Below the pieces are notes generated by a model. That model saw nothing but the letters and a program-made list of their open reading frames with translations, was not told the origin of the DNA and did not search any database. A stretch of DNA of 64,000 bases from Bacteroidales bacterium (GTDB taxonomy: Bacteria > Bacteroidota > Bacteroidia > Bacteroidales > VadinHA17), in contig JAJFVL010000003.1 in assembly GCA_021371855.1 (NCBI GenBank), positions 62,001 through 126,000 of the forward strand. Direction: 5' to 3'. The position numbers were made by a program, and so were the translations under genes. How positions within the stretch are numbered: the first letter of the stretch is position 1; the number at the start of each line of letters is the position of its first letter. This document shows positions 46,737 through 55,488 of the stretch, in pieces.

Positions 46737-47318
46737 TTAATCGAAGAATGCGTAGAATATGATGTTGACCAGCTTTGTAAGGATAAAGTTTGTTGCAGCA
46801 TATACTACGATAAAACTTATTGTTGTTACAATTAACAAAGGTACCTTTTTATCCTCTGGCGGATTCAGTATCTTTTCTGCCCCTGTCCAGAAGATATAGA
46901 GGCCATAAAGACCAAGAACATCAACAAAAAGCAGAGATTCGAATAACCGGCTCAGAACCTGGCACAAAAGAACAGGTAAAATTGAATATACTATGAGCTT
47001 AAATGAGGAGCTGAAGTTTTGGCCGAGGTTGAACGCCCGGGTTATTTCACCGAAGATGAAAGCACTGGCATAAACAGACAGATAAAATAAACCGAAACAT
47101 TTTATCCCTGCAAAAATTGAATAAAGCGGAGATAACCTGGAATTGACAAATACCAATGATCCTGTAATGGCTGATATAGAAATCAGAACAACCAGGGGAA
47201 TAAATAAACTTTCTTTTACTATCTTCACGGGATAGTTCTCAGTATCTATCGATTCCCAGGCTTTAACGGGATCAAGAATGATATTTTTTATCCCATTAAT
47301 GAGAAACTTGTAATTCAT
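46737..47318 (-). CDS. Yip1-family membrane protein
   Basis: A 193-residue integral membrane protein with about five hydrophobic segments (near 35-60, 68-90, 105-130, 130-150 and 160-190). The N-terminal ILDPVKAWESIDTENYPVK is the usual start of bacterial Yip1-domain proteins, where the Pro-x-x-x-Trp patch precedes the first membrane helix. Function in bacteria is unknown. It is the first gene of a unit with smpB and is divergent from miaA. The assignment rests on the N-terminal motif and the helix pattern, so it is less certain than the housekeeping genes nearby. Confidence 0.75.
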   Translation of the reverse strand: MNYKFLINGIKNIILDPVKAWESIDTENYPVKIVKESLFIPLVVLISISAITGSLVFVNSRLSPLYSIFAGIKCFGLFYLSVYASAFIFGEITRAFNLGQNFSSSFKLIVYSILPVLLCQVLSRLFESLLFVDVLGLYGLYIFWTGAEKILNPPEDKKVPLLIVTTISFIVVYAATNFILTKLVNIIFYAFFD

Positions 47319-47402
47319 AGGTAATCAGATTTGAATGCCCGGCAAAATTAAGTAAATTTATGGGAATTTGATTTTACTTCTTTAATCATTAACTCCAATG
47401 CT

Positions 47403-48359
47403 GTGGATTTGGATTTAAAATATGATTTATTGGTCGTTACAGGACCTACTGCTTCAGGTAAAACGTCACTGGCCGCTGCAATTGCAAAAAGGATGGGAGG
47501 AGAAGTCATCAGTGCGGATTCACGCCAGGTTTACAGAGGTATGGACATTGGGACAGGGAAAGATTATGCTGATTATATGGTTGACGGCACTCGTGTACCA
47601 TGCCATCTGATTGATATTGCTGATCCCGGTTACAAGTACAATGTCTTTGAATATCAGCGCGATTTCAATAAAGTGTACTCATGCCTGAAAGCGCACAATG
47701 TTTTTCCCGTTGTGTGCGGAGGTTCAGGCATGTATGTCGATAGTATCATTACAGGATATAAGATGTTTGAAGTGCCGCCTGACAGCGGCCTAAGAATTAA
47801 ACTTGAGAAGAAATCGATGGATGAACTTAAAGCCATTTTATCAACTTATAAGAATCTTCACAATACGACAGATATTGATACCAAAAAACGTGTTATCAGG
47901 GCAATTGAAATTGAACATTTCAGCCGGAATAAAAAAAGACAGAGTACTGAATTTCCTGAAATAAGATCGCTAGTTGTAGGTGTCATGTACGACAGGGATA
48001 CAAGGCGTAAAAGAATCACGGAAAGACTCAGGCAACGTCTCGAAGCAGGGATGATTGAGGAGGTAAGAAAATTGATAGTTCAGGGTGTTGAATCTGAAAT
48101 GCTGATATACTATGGTCTTGAATATAAGTATATAACCCTTTATCTGTCCGGGAAACTAACTTACAATGAGATGTTCAGGGATCTTGAGATCGCTATACAT
48201 CAGTTTGCCAAAAGACAAATGACATGGTTCAGAGGGATGGAAAGACGTGGCACAAAAATTCACTGGCTCGATGGTAATTTGCCCATGGAGGATAAGGTTG
48301 ACAAAGTGATGTATCTGCTGGAAGCAGGGCATCAGACGCCGGTTTCTCAGAATCCATGA
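47403..48359 (+). CDS. miaA: tRNA dimethylallyltransferase
   Basis: Adds a dimethylallyl group to N6 of A37 in tRNAs that read UNN codons. The 318 residues have the P-loop VTGPTASGKTSLA, the tRNA/substrate motif VISADSRQVYRGMDIGTGK, and CGGSGMYVDSIITGY. A later part carries REKRITERLRQRLEAGMIEEV-like sequence (RKRITERLRQRLEAGM), LIYYGLEYKYI and FAKRQMTWFRGM. Spacing differs somewhat from Escherichia coli MiaA (a shorter insertion domain), and some Bacteroidota carry two MiaA forms, so this could be the divergent one. It starts with GTG at 47403; the ATG just upstream is followed in frame by a stop after six codons. Confidence 0.9.
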   Translation: MDLDLKYDLLVVTGPTASGKTSLAAAIAKRMGGEVISADSRQVYRGMDIGTGKDYADYMVDGTRVPCHLIDIADPGYKYNVFEYQRDFNKVYSCLKAHNVFPVVCGGSGMYVDSIITGYKMFEVPPDSGLRIKLEKKSMDELKAILSTYKNLHNTTDIDTKKRVIRAIEIEHFSRNKKRQSTEFPEIRSLVVGVMYDRDTRRKRITERLRQRLEAGMIEEVRKLIVQGVESEMLIYYGLEYKYITLYLSGKLTYNEMFRDLEIAIHQFAKRQMTWFRGMERRGTKIHWLDGNLPMEDKVDKVMYLLEAGHQTPVSQNP

Positions 48360-48368
48360 ACTCAGATT

Positions 48369-50426
48369 TTATTTCAGATAAGTATCGAGCCATTCAAAAA
48401 ATTCCCTTTGCCAGATTATTGAATTCTGTGGTTTTGTAACCCAATGGCATTCATCCTCGAAGAACAGCAACCTGCTTGGAACACCGTGTAACTGGGCAGC
48501 CTGGAATGCCTCCAGACTCTGAGTATATGGTATCCTGAAATCATTGGCTCCTGTAATTATAAGTATAGGCGTTGTCCATTTATCGACCATTAGATGAGGT
48601 GAGAATTGATAGCTTGGCAGATTCTTCCAGTATGGTCCTCCATAATCTTTGTTCGGAAACCAAAGTTCCTCTGTGGATCCATACTCGCTTTCGAAATTGA
48701 ACACCCCGCAATGGGCAATAAACGCTTTGAATCTTTTCTGGTGAACGCCTGCAAGATAGAAGATCGAAAAACCACCGTAACTTGCACCAACTGCACCTAT
48801 CCTTTGTGCATCAATGTAAGGTTCTTTTGCCATCGCATCAGTTGCATCAAGATAATCCTGAATATTTTTTCCTCCATAATCTCCGGAAATCTGTTCTTTC
48901 CATTCCTGACCAAACCCGGAAACGCCACGGCGGTTTGGTGCAAATACTATATATCCTTTTGCAGCTATCATCTGCATATTCCACCTATATGACCAGAACT
49001 GATCCAGTGATGACTGCGGACCTCCTTCGCAGAAAAGCAGTGCAGGATATTTTTTGGCAGGGTCAAAGTCTGGAGGATAGATTACCCACATCTGAAGGTT
49101 TTTCTTATCTTTTGTTTTAGTATATTTCTCCTCAACCTTACCCATCTTAATATCATCATAGATATTTTTATTTATAGCAGTGATCTGTTTAATTGACCAT
49201 GTCTTCATATCAATTGTGGAAAGTTCAGGAGCCATCGACATTGAAGTTAATTGTGAAACCAGAATCCCTGACTTTAGATTGAATGGCCCAAGATTATGTA
49301 CTCCCTCCGTTACCTTTAATACACCTTTCCCCTGAAGGTCAGTTTTGAATATCTGGGATGTACCCAGATGAGAACAGGCGAAGTATATTGTTTCGTTATC
49401 ATTCCATGTAATACCCGATATATCAAAATCCCATCCTTTAGATATCCATGTTCTTGTGCCTTCTTTAATATTATAAACAAACAGCCGGTCAAGATCAGAT
49501 TCGTAACCATCTCTTTCCATGCTCTGATATGCTATCTTTGAACCATCCGGGGAAAAGACCGGGTATCTGTCGTATCCCTTGTTCCCATCTGTAATATTAA
49601 TTTCTTTGCCTGTTTCTGTATTGTAAAGGTAGATATCTGAATTCGTGCTTATTGCGTCAGCTTTACCGTTGAGTCTTTTAGTGGTATAGGCTATAGTTTT
49701 TCCGTCGGTATTCCATGCAATTTCACCCTCGTCAAAATAAGGTGCTGTGGGGGACTCAAATCTTTGTCCTTCCATGATATCTTTTTCACCAGTAACATTA
49801 CTCCCGTCAAAGGCTGCGACAAAAATATGACTATAGGAATAATCTCCCCAGGAGTTCCAGTGGCGATACATAAGGTCGTTTATGATCCTTACTTTTGCTT
49901 TAGGAAGATTATGTTTCTCATTTGCAGTCTGATCAAGCTTAACCCTCTTTGTAAAATATATTTTATTACCAGCAGGAGAGATGCTGAAGATCTCGAAATC
50001 GCTCAACCCCGAAACAATTTTCTGGTTCGAGCCATCAGCATCCATTGTAAAGAGACTTCCTTTATTCGTATATGCAATAGATTTTCCGTTGTTGAACCAT
50101 TGTGGAGAACTGCCTCCGATCGTTGTGAGTTGTACAGGCTCACCTCCTTTAGTCGATAGTTTGAAGATGTTGGTTCTTCTTGCTTCACTCTGAAGGTCTA
50201 TATCTGTTACTGTATACAACACATAAGAACCATCGGGTGACAGTGTGAAAGTTCCAAGCCTTCCGAATTTCCACATTATCTCGGGAGTCATCACGCCTGC
50301 TCTCTTTTCTTCAGATGTCAGTTGATTATTAAATTGTGGTAAAGGTTCCTGAACAACAGGTTTCTGCTTACATGAAACAATGCAAAACAAAACCTGAAGA
50401 AATACCGGAAGAAGATATTTATTCAT
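48369..50426 (-). CDS. S9-family serine peptidase (acylaminoacyl/dipeptidyl type) lipoprotein
   Basis: A 685-residue exported peptidase. A lipoprotein signal ends at VSC19. An N-terminal seven-blade-type propeller (about 45-410) is seen in repeated SPDGSYVLYT, SPAGNKIYFT and SPDGSKIAYQS elements. The C-terminal alpha/beta-hydrolase domain (about 430-685) carries the catalytic Ser in GASYGGFS, Asp in TGANDFRIP and His in ECHWVTKP. The oxyanion region is CEGGPQSSLDQFWSYRW. It resembles prolyl-oligopeptidase-family enzymes used by Bacteroidota for peptide nutrition or peptide turnover. It lies 27 bp downstream of recA, on the same strand. Exact cleavage specificity is not readable. Confidence 0.93.
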   Translation of the reverse strand: MNKYLLPVFLQVLFCIVSCKQKPVVQEPLPQFNNQLTSEEKRAGVMTPEIMWKFGRLGTFTLSPDGSYVLYTVTDIDLQSEARRTNIFKLSTKGGEPVQLTTIGGSSPQWFNNGKSIAYTNKGSLFTMDADGSNQKIVSGLSDFEIFSISPAGNKIYFTKRVKLDQTANEKHNLPKAKVRIINDLMYRHWNSWGDYSYSHIFVAAFDGSNVTGEKDIMEGQRFESPTAPYFDEGEIAWNTDGKTIAYTTKRLNGKADAISTNSDIYLYNTETGKEINITDGNKGYDRYPVFSPDGSKIAYQSMERDGYESDLDRLFVYNIKEGTRTWISKGWDFDISGITWNDNETIYFACSHLGTSQIFKTDLQGKGVLKVTEGVHNLGPFNLKSGILVSQLTSMSMAPELSTIDMKTWSIKQITAINKNIYDDIKMGKVEEKYTKTKDKKNLQMWVIYPPDFDPAKKYPALLFCEGGPQSSLDQFWSYRWNMQMIAAKGYIVFAPNRRGVSGFGQEWKEQISGDYGGKNIQDYLDATDAMAKEPYIDAQRIGAVGASYGGFSIFYLAGVHQKRFKAFIAHCGVFNFESEYGSTEELWFPNKDYGGPYWKNLPSYQFSPHLMVDKWTTPILIITGANDFRIPYTQSLEAFQAAQLHGVPSRLLFFEDECHWVTKPQNSIIWQREFFEWLDTYLK

Positions 50427-50453
50427 AGCTGAATTGGTTATATTAATAATTTC

Positions 50454-51461
50454 TTATTTTTTCAGTGCTTCAACAACTTTTGCTTTCAACTCATCATATA
50501 ATTCAGGATTGTCTTTAAGTATCTGTTTGACGGCATCACGTCCCTGTCCTATTTTAGTGTCGCCATAGCTGAACCACGAACCGCTTTTCTTGATGATATC
50601 AAAATCGACACCAAGGTCAACAATCTCTCCAAGCTGTGATATGCCTTCTCCGTAAAGTATATCGAAATCGGCTTTCTTGAAGGGTGGAGCAAGCTTATTC
50701 TTGACAATCTTAACCCTTGTGCGGCTCCCTATGATTTCCTCACCCTCTTTAAGCTGGCTTGTTCTGCGGATATCAAGCCGGACCGATGCATAAAATTTCA
50801 ATGCATTACCTCCCGTGGTGGTTTCCGGATTACCGAAAATAATGCCGATTTTATCACGGAGTTGATTTATAAAGACGCACGATGTGTTTGTTTTATTGAT
50901 ATTGGCGGTAAGCTTTCTTAATGCCTGCGACATTAATCTTGCCTGCAGACCCATTTTTGAATCGCCCATTTCACCTTCAATTTCAGCTTTTGGAGTAAGG
51001 GCTGCCACTGAGTCAATAACAACTATATCCAGTGCTCCGGACCGGATCAGATTATCAGTAATCTCCAGTGCCTGTTCTCCATTGTCAGGTTGTGAGATAA
51101 GAAGATTTTCAACATCCACTCCAAGTTTTTCGGCATAATTGCGGTCGAATGTATGTTCCGCATCTATTATTGCAGCTATGCCTCCGTTCTTTTGTGCTTC
51201 AGCGATAGCATGAATAGCCAGTGTTGTTTTTCCCGATGCTTCAGGTCCGTAGATCTCAATCACTCTTCCACGTGGCAGGCCGCCAATACCCAGAGCAGCG
51301 TCAAGTCCGATCGATCCTGTCGAAATAACCTGGATATCATCAATTGCATGATCACCTAGTTTCATTATTGTACCTTTCCCGAAATCCTTTTCAATTTTAC
51401 CCAGAGTAACCTCAAGTGCCTTAAGTTTTTCTTTGTTGATTTCTTTTCTTTCTGAGCTCAT
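50454..51461 (-). CDS. recA: Recombinase A
   Basis: Strand-exchange ATPase of homologous recombination, which also triggers SOS responses where present. The 335 residues starting at [13 protein letters not shown] contain the polymerisation helix region [17 protein letters not shown], Walker [15 protein letters not shown], Walker [14 protein letters not shown], the L2 loop with [16 protein letters not shown], and INQLRDKIG. No intein is present. The frame stays open upstream to 51536 through a purine-rich lysine/glutamate stretch ([14 protein letters not shown]), which would give 360 residues. The family N-terminus and length favour the ATG at 51461, but the longer form cannot be excluded. Confidence 0.96.
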   Translation of the reverse strand: MSSERKEINKEKLKALEVTLGKIEKDFGKGTIMKLGDHAIDDIQVISTGSIGLDAALGIGGLPRGRVIEIYGPEASGKTTLAIHAIAEAQKNGGIAAIIDAEHTFDRNYAEKLGVDVENLLISQPDNGEQALEITDNLIRSGALDIVVIDSVAALTPKAEIEGEMGDSKMGLQARLMSQALRKLTANINKTNTSCVFINQLRDKIGIIFGNPETTTGGNALKFYASVRLDIRRTSQLKEGEEIIGSRTRVKIVKNKLAPPFKKADFDILYGEGISQLGEIVDLGVDFDIIKKSGSWFSYGDTKIGQGRDAVKQILKDNPELYDELKAKVVEALKK

Positions 51462-51537
51462 ATTATTGGTTTTATTGATTATATGTTTCACTTCTTCATT
51501 ATTCTTTTTCTCGTCTTCACCTATCTTCTTCTTCATC

Positions 51538-51600
51538 TTTTTTCTCTATTTTTCCCCTCTTCTCCCTTTCTCCCCTTCTCCCAATCACCCCTTCATCTCT
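51538..51600. repeat. Pyrimidine/purine-asymmetric tract upstream of recA
   Basis: A run of almost pure C/T on the plus strand (purines on the recA-coding strand) with repeated CCCCTTCTCCC-like units. It lies between bcp and recA, and in the recA transcript would be a G/A-rich leader. It may act as an unusually long purine-rich ribosome-loading region; that is inference. Confidence 0.5.
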
Positions 51601-52049
51601 TTAAATATCTGTTCCGTATGGTTTGCCGTATCGACTTTCGTTATTATTTTTTCTATAATTCCCTTTTCATCTATTACAAATGTTGTTCTGATAACGCCAA
51701 AGTAACTCTTTCCGTACATTTTTTTTTCTCCCCATACCCCATAATCGTTCAGTATTTTTTTTGAAGTGTCGGCGATCAGAGGGAATGGCAACTTGTATTT
51801 TGAGGCAAAACCATTATGTGATTTTTCACTGTCGGGACTTACCCCGATTACAGCATAGCCACTCTTTAAAAGATCGTCATAATTATCCCGAAGACCACAT
51901 GCTTCAGCAGTGCATCCCGGTGTATTATCTTTAGGATAGAAGTATAGAATTATTTTTTTTCCTGCAAAATCGGTTAATTTTATTTCTTTGCCATTCTGAT
52001 CGATACCTTCAAACAAAGGAGCCTTCAATCCCTCTTTTATTTGGTTCAT
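51585..52049 (-). CDS. bcp: Thiol peroxidase of the AhpC/Bcp family
   Basis: Peroxiredoxin that reduces hydrogen peroxide and organic peroxides. The 154 residues show the peroxidatic Cys and resolving Cys five residues apart in YPKDNTPGCTAEACGLRD (Cys47 and Cys52), followed by SPDSEKSHNGFASKYKLPFP and a conserved Arg in IRTTFVIDEKG. This CxxxxC arrangement is that of atypical 2-Cys Bcp proteins, regenerated by thioredoxin. It lies upstream of recA on the same strand with a purine-rich spacer between them. Whether oxidative stress controls both genes is unknown. The start at 52049 gives the normal N-terminus LKAPLFEGIDQNGKEI. Confidence 0.95.
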   Translation of the reverse strand: MNQIKEGLKAPLFEGIDQNGKEIKLTDFAGKKIILYFYPKDNTPGCTAEACGLRDNYDDLLKSGYAVIGVSPDSEKSHNGFASKYKLPFPLIADTSKKILNDYGVWGEKKMYGKSYFGVIRTTFVIDEKGIIEKIITKVDTANHTEQIFKEMKG

Positions 52050-52212
52050 GGTTTATTTATTTTGTAATTATGGGTAAATTTACGAAGTTTGAATTGTTTT
52101 CTGCATATGAAGAGGACAATTGTTATTAACATAAATCCTCAGAAAGATAATTTAATCAGATAGTTAATATATTGAAAAATAATTATTTGTGAAAGAACAT
52201 TTAACAACGGGT

Positions 52213-54033
52213 ATGAAATTATGGAAAAAGGCAATCTTGTTTCTGCTGCTATTTTTTATTAGTCCGTCCTATTATTGCCTTTATTCCCAGAATCTTCAGA
52301 CAAAACCAACTCGTCAGTCATCACTTGAAGCGTTTTCGGAAGGCAACTACGAGAATGCATATCGGGAGTTCAGAGAGCTACTCCTGACATATACAAAAGA
52401 TCCACTGTATAAGTACTATTCAGGAGTTTGCCTGGTAAAGCTCAACAGAAATCCTGATGAAGCAGTAGCACTTCTTAAGGATGCTTTGAATGGAGCAGCA
52501 GTTGTCAGGACGTTACCTTCGGACGCATTGTTCTATCTTGGACGGGCTCAGCAAATGGCTGGGATGTTTACTGAGGCTGCCGGATCTTATAATTTGTATA
52601 CCGGACAGGTCGGGAAGAAATCAGCCAGGGAACAAGGTGTTCCGGACCTGATACAACAATGCATTGCAAAAAAAGGAAAGATTGAAGAGAGTGAAATTAA
52701 ATCTTCTGAAGTTGCTAAAAATGAAAATGTTGTGTCAGAGAAATCAACAGATAAGCCTGAAGTTAACGACATTTCTCCGAAAAGCCCGGATAAACCGGCC
52801 TCTGTAAAAACAATTTTACCCGATGACTATGATAGTATTCTGGATGAAGCTCTGAAATTTCAATTTAAAGCAGATTCTCTTAATACCCTGGCAGGGAAGC
52901 AGAAAGAAGAATTAGAAAAACTTTCTAATGGTGAAAAATCTGCTTTAAAAGTAAAGATCTCTGAAAATGAAATGCTTGCAGCCTCATTTCAGAAGTCAGC
53001 TGATCAAAAATTCGATGAAGCACAAATAGCAATGAATCCTCAAAAGAAAAAAATGCCATCTAAAGAGGATCTTCCATCTGCAGATTATAAGGTAGTTAAA
53101 GATTCGGTGAGACCATCAGAAAAAAAAGTCGCTAAAGATTCTGTACAACAATCAGATAAAGGAATTATGATGGATTCCCTTCCGCAAACGGCAACTAATA
53201 CCGGTAAAAAGTATGAAAAGCAGCCCGATAAGATAAAAATGGCTGACACCTCTTCATCCAAACAGGAAGAAGTATTTACGTATTTCGAAATACTGCCGAA
53301 ACCAATCTCCGATCCGGATATAAAAATCCCGATCGATTCTGATGTGCCGGAAGGGCTGATTTACCGGATAAAGATTGCTGTTTTCCGAAATCCGGTTGCT
53401 CCGTCATTTTTTAAAGGGATCATACCTGTATACGGTTTTAAAGCCTCCAACTCTGACAATACCAACTATTATGCCGGAATGTTTAGAAAATTGGCCGATG
53501 CAAACAAAGCCCTTGCTCAGGTAAAAGCCAAAGGCTTCAGAGATGCATATGTTGTTGCTTTGTCGGAAAGTAAGCCAATTTCGGCTGACAGAGCTGCAAT
53601 TTTGGAAAAAGAATGGGGTACCATACCTTTTAATACTTCAGTAACTAAAATACCTGAAACTAAAGTTGCCGCAACTAATGTTGCAGATGTTGCTGTTACT
53701 GTCCCTGTTGCTGCTAAAGCTACAAATGCTGCTGATACTGTTCCTCCAACGCTTTCATTCCGGGTCGAAGTGGTCAGATCGGCAAAACCTCTCAAAAAAG
53801 ATGTTATAGAAGGAATAAAAAAGGTGGCAGGCAGCCGTGGATTGGATACTCAAGTGCTTGATGATGGAAATATTGCATATTTGATCGGAAAATTTATTAC
53901 TTTTGAAAGCGCTGCGGAGTTTGCCGACCTGTTGGTGAAAAACGGATATAGTAAAGCACAGGTTGTAGCAAGGCTGGGCAAAAAAGAGATTCCTGTTGAA
54001 ACTGCAAAACAACTATTTGAAAATTTGAAATGA
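52213..54033 (+). CDS. TPR and SPOR-like repeat exported protein
   Basis: A 606-residue exported protein. A signal sequence (KKAILFLLLFFISPSYYC) is followed by TPR-like helices (about 30-160) with FSEGNYENAYREFRELLL, YKYYSGVCLVKLNRNPDEAV and FYLGRAQQMAGMFTEAAGSY. A low-complexity Lys/Ser/Asp-rich region with imperfect KDSVxxSxK repeats follows. Two C-terminal SPOR-like modules come last, one with YRIKIAVFRNPV and AGMFRKLADANKALAQVKAKGF, the other with FRVEVVRSAKPL and YLIGKFITFESAAEFADLLV. SPOR domains bind peptidoglycan stripped of stem peptides. A GTG at 52189 in frame upstream is possible, but MKLWKKAIL is a better signal start. The stop overlaps clpS. Confidence 0.82.
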   Translation: MKLWKKAILFLLLFFISPSYYCLYSQNLQTKPTRQSSLEAFSEGNYENAYREFRELLLTYTKDPLYKYYSGVCLVKLNRNPDEAVALLKDALNGAAVVRTLPSDALFYLGRAQQMAGMFTEAAGSYNLYTGQVGKKSAREQGVPDLIQQCIAKKGKIEESEIKSSEVAKNENVVSEKSTDKPEVNDISPKSPDKPASVKTILPDDYDSILDEALKFQFKADSLNTLAGKQKEELEKLSNGEKSALKVKISENEMLAASFQKSADQKFDEAQIAMNPQKKKMPSKEDLPSADYKVVKDSVRPSEKKVAKDSVQQSDKGIMMDSLPQTATNTGKKYEKQPDKIKMADTSSSKQEEVFTYFEILPKPISDPDIKIPIDSDVPEGLIYRIKIAVFRNPVAPSFFKGIIPVYGFKASNSDNTNYYAGMFRKLADANKALAQVKAKGFRDAYVVALSESKPISADRAAILEKEWGTIPFNTSVTKIPETKVAATNVADVAVTVPVAAKATNAADTVPPTLSFRVEVVRSAKPLKKDVIEGIKKVAGSRGLDTQVLDDGNIAYLIGKFITFESAAEFADLLVKNGYSKAQVVARLGKKEIPVETAKQLFENLK

Positions 54034-54305
54034 CAGAGAAAGCATTACATAAAAATGATAAGCTGAAAAGCGGAAGTGAAGCAAGCATTCTTATCCTTTA
54101 CAACGATGACATTAACACTTTCGATCATGTTATAAAATCTTTGGTTGAGGTGTGTGGACATGACTCTGTTCAGGCTGAACAATGTGCTCTTATTGTCCAT
54201 CTTAAAGGAAGTTGCGAAGTAAAGACTGGTATGGCAGAGGTACTTGCTGCAATGAGCAAGCTGCTTAATGCAAAGGGACTTAAATCGAAAGTCAAAAGGC
54301 TATAA
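54030..54305 (+). CDS. clpS: ClpS-family protease adaptor
   Basis: Adaptor that delivers N-degron substrates to ClpAP/ClpCP. The 91 residues have an unstructured N-terminus and the ClpS fold, with LYNDDINTFDHVI near residues 24-36 (the Asp pair binds the substrate's N-terminus). It also shows the conserved His in ALIVHLKGSCEVKTG, the ring around the binding pocket. The helix HDSVQAEQCALIVHLK is also typical. The ATG overlaps the TGA of the preceding gene (ATGA), so translation is coupled to the TPR/SPOR gene, an unusual partner. It overlaps the anti-sigma-like gene by 6 bp at its end. Confidence 0.92.
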   Translation: MTEKALHKNDKLKSGSEASILILYNDDINTFDHVIKSLVEVCGHDSVQAEQCALIVHLKGSCEVKTGMAEVLAAMSKLLNAKGLKSKVKRL

Positions 54306-54797
54306 AGTCTTTTGTTTATTGCTCCTGTCGAAAAACCTGAAAAGAACTCTGTCAAAAACTGACAGCATCAGTATCACAATAAATATATATGGCAGCCATA
54401 CTGGCAGACTGAGACTGAATACCCGGGAGGTATTAATCGCGGCAAGGGAAGTTCTTATGTTCTCAAAAAGTTGAGTTATGAAATTAAAGGTCTGTGAAGT
54501 ATTAATCGTTGGAAGAGAAATCCCGAAATCTTCAAAAAGGTGACCTGCAGGCAGATTAAAAGAATTTCCATTACCCGGGATCAGAAAAACAGCTAAAATC
54601 AGGAAAATTGTTGCAGCTACTGAGATGACAGGAATAATATTTAGATTCCATACTCTTTTCTCTCTCTTAAAAGGTGCATGCTCAATTTGAATATTTGTCA
54701 TCACTTTTGAAGCAAATGTTTCAGGGGCTTTCTCAATCATCTCAGGATTAAGATATTGCTTCAAAATATCATTTTTATATTTTTCAAGGTTATTCAT
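54300..54797 (-). CDS. Membrane protein, probable anti-sigma factor
   Basis: A 165-residue protein whose start overlaps the sigma factor gene by 8 bp, the normal order of sigma then anti-sigma. Residues 1-50 are cytoplasmic-looking and lack the HxxxCxxC zinc motif of ZAS anti-sigmas. Two membrane helices follow (about 53-74 and 132-150). Between them are two tandem repeats of 20 residues, 23 residues apart: one holds LFEDFGISLPTINTS (from residue 87), the other LFENIRTSLAAINTS (from 110). Such short loops between helices would face the periplasm. An upstream start at 54830 would add 11 residues inside the sigma gene and is less likely. Confidence 0.75.
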   Translation of the reverse strand: MNNLEKYKNDILKQYLNPEMIEKAPETFASKVMTNIQIEHAPFKREKRVWNLNIIPVISVAATIFLILAVFLIPGNGNSFNLPAGHLFEDFGISLPTINTSQTFNFITQLFENIRTSLAAINTSRVFSLSLPVWLPYIFIVILMLSVFDRVLFRFFDRSNKQKTL

Positions 54798-55365
54798 GAT
54801 ACAATATTTTTTTCTTTTCAACCTTTTCAATTATTTCCAACATCTTCTGTCTTGCCCTGAAAAGCTTGACTTTAACATTCGATTTACTGATGCCGGTAAC
54901 ATCAGATATCTCATCAGTACTCATTTCTTCATAATAATAAAGGCTTATCAATCCACGTTCTTCTTCATTAATTTTCTGAAGTGCAAAGTTAACCAAAGAA
55001 CTCCTGTATTCCTTCTCTGCCTCCTCCTCACTTGTGTCAGTGCCTATAAAATCAGTGGCATCGACCGGAAAATCTTCAAGGGAAAGGATATTTGCTTTTT
55101 TAATTCTTATGTGAGAAATTGCAGAATTATATACTATCCTGTATAGCCATGTGGCAAAGCTGCTTTTCATTTTAAAGCTCTTCAGCGATCTGTAAGCCTT
55201 TAGAAATGAATCTTGGGCAACTTCTTCCGCTTCTTCACGGTTACAACATATTCTTAAAGCCAGATTAAATGCTTTATCCTTATGCCGGTCAACAATATAA
55301 CTGAAAGCATAACTGTTACCGTTCAGAACCTGATCCAGATAAAATATATCACCTTTATAATCCAT
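54790..55365 (-). CDS. ECF RNA polymerase sigma factor
   Basis: A 191-residue sigma factor. Region 2 reads CNREEAEEVAQDSFLKAYRS and FKMKSSFATWLYRIVYNSAI. Region 4 reads YYYEEMSTDEISDVTGISKS then NVKVKLFRARQKMLE. It is followed by an overlapping gene for a small membrane protein that is its likely anti-sigma factor. This is the third ECF sigma factor in 64 kb, each with a different neighbour. Its own promoter was not identified; the 123-bp spacer to the aldo/keto reductase gene is divergent and AT-rich. The start at 55365 gives the usual N-terminus YLDQVLNGNSYAFSYIVDRH. Confidence 0.95.
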   Translation of the reverse strand: MDYKGDIFYLDQVLNGNSYAFSYIVDRHKDKAFNLALRICCNREEAEEVAQDSFLKAYRSLKSFKMKSSFATWLYRIVYNSAISHIRIKKANILSLEDFPVDATDFIGTDTSEEEAEKEYRSSLVNFALQKINEEERGLISLYYYEEMSTDEISDVTGISKSNVKVKLFRARQKMLEIIEKVEKKKILYHE

Positions 55366-55488
55366 TCCGGATATTTGACGAGTAAAATTATGAATTGGTT
55401 ACCTTGTATAATGAATTTGTATTGAAAAATTTCTCGTAATTTCGAATATGAATTCCTGAAAGAGCATATCTATCTAAAAATTACTTCA

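Noticed and set aside
46269..47402. tmRNA gene near smpB
   Set aside because: The spacers next to smpB are only 0, 9 and 84 bp long and show no tRNA-like ends.
51433..51764. Two hydrophobic plus-strand frames near recA and bcp
   Set aside because: They are translations of the pyrimidine-rich tract (Phe/Ser/Leu/Pro runs) and oppose real genes on the other strand.
53041..53280. Tandem nucleotide repeat in the TPR/SPOR gene
   Set aside because: The KDSV-type protein repeats are imperfect and too degenerate at DNA level to call a repeat element; treated as a low-complexity linker.
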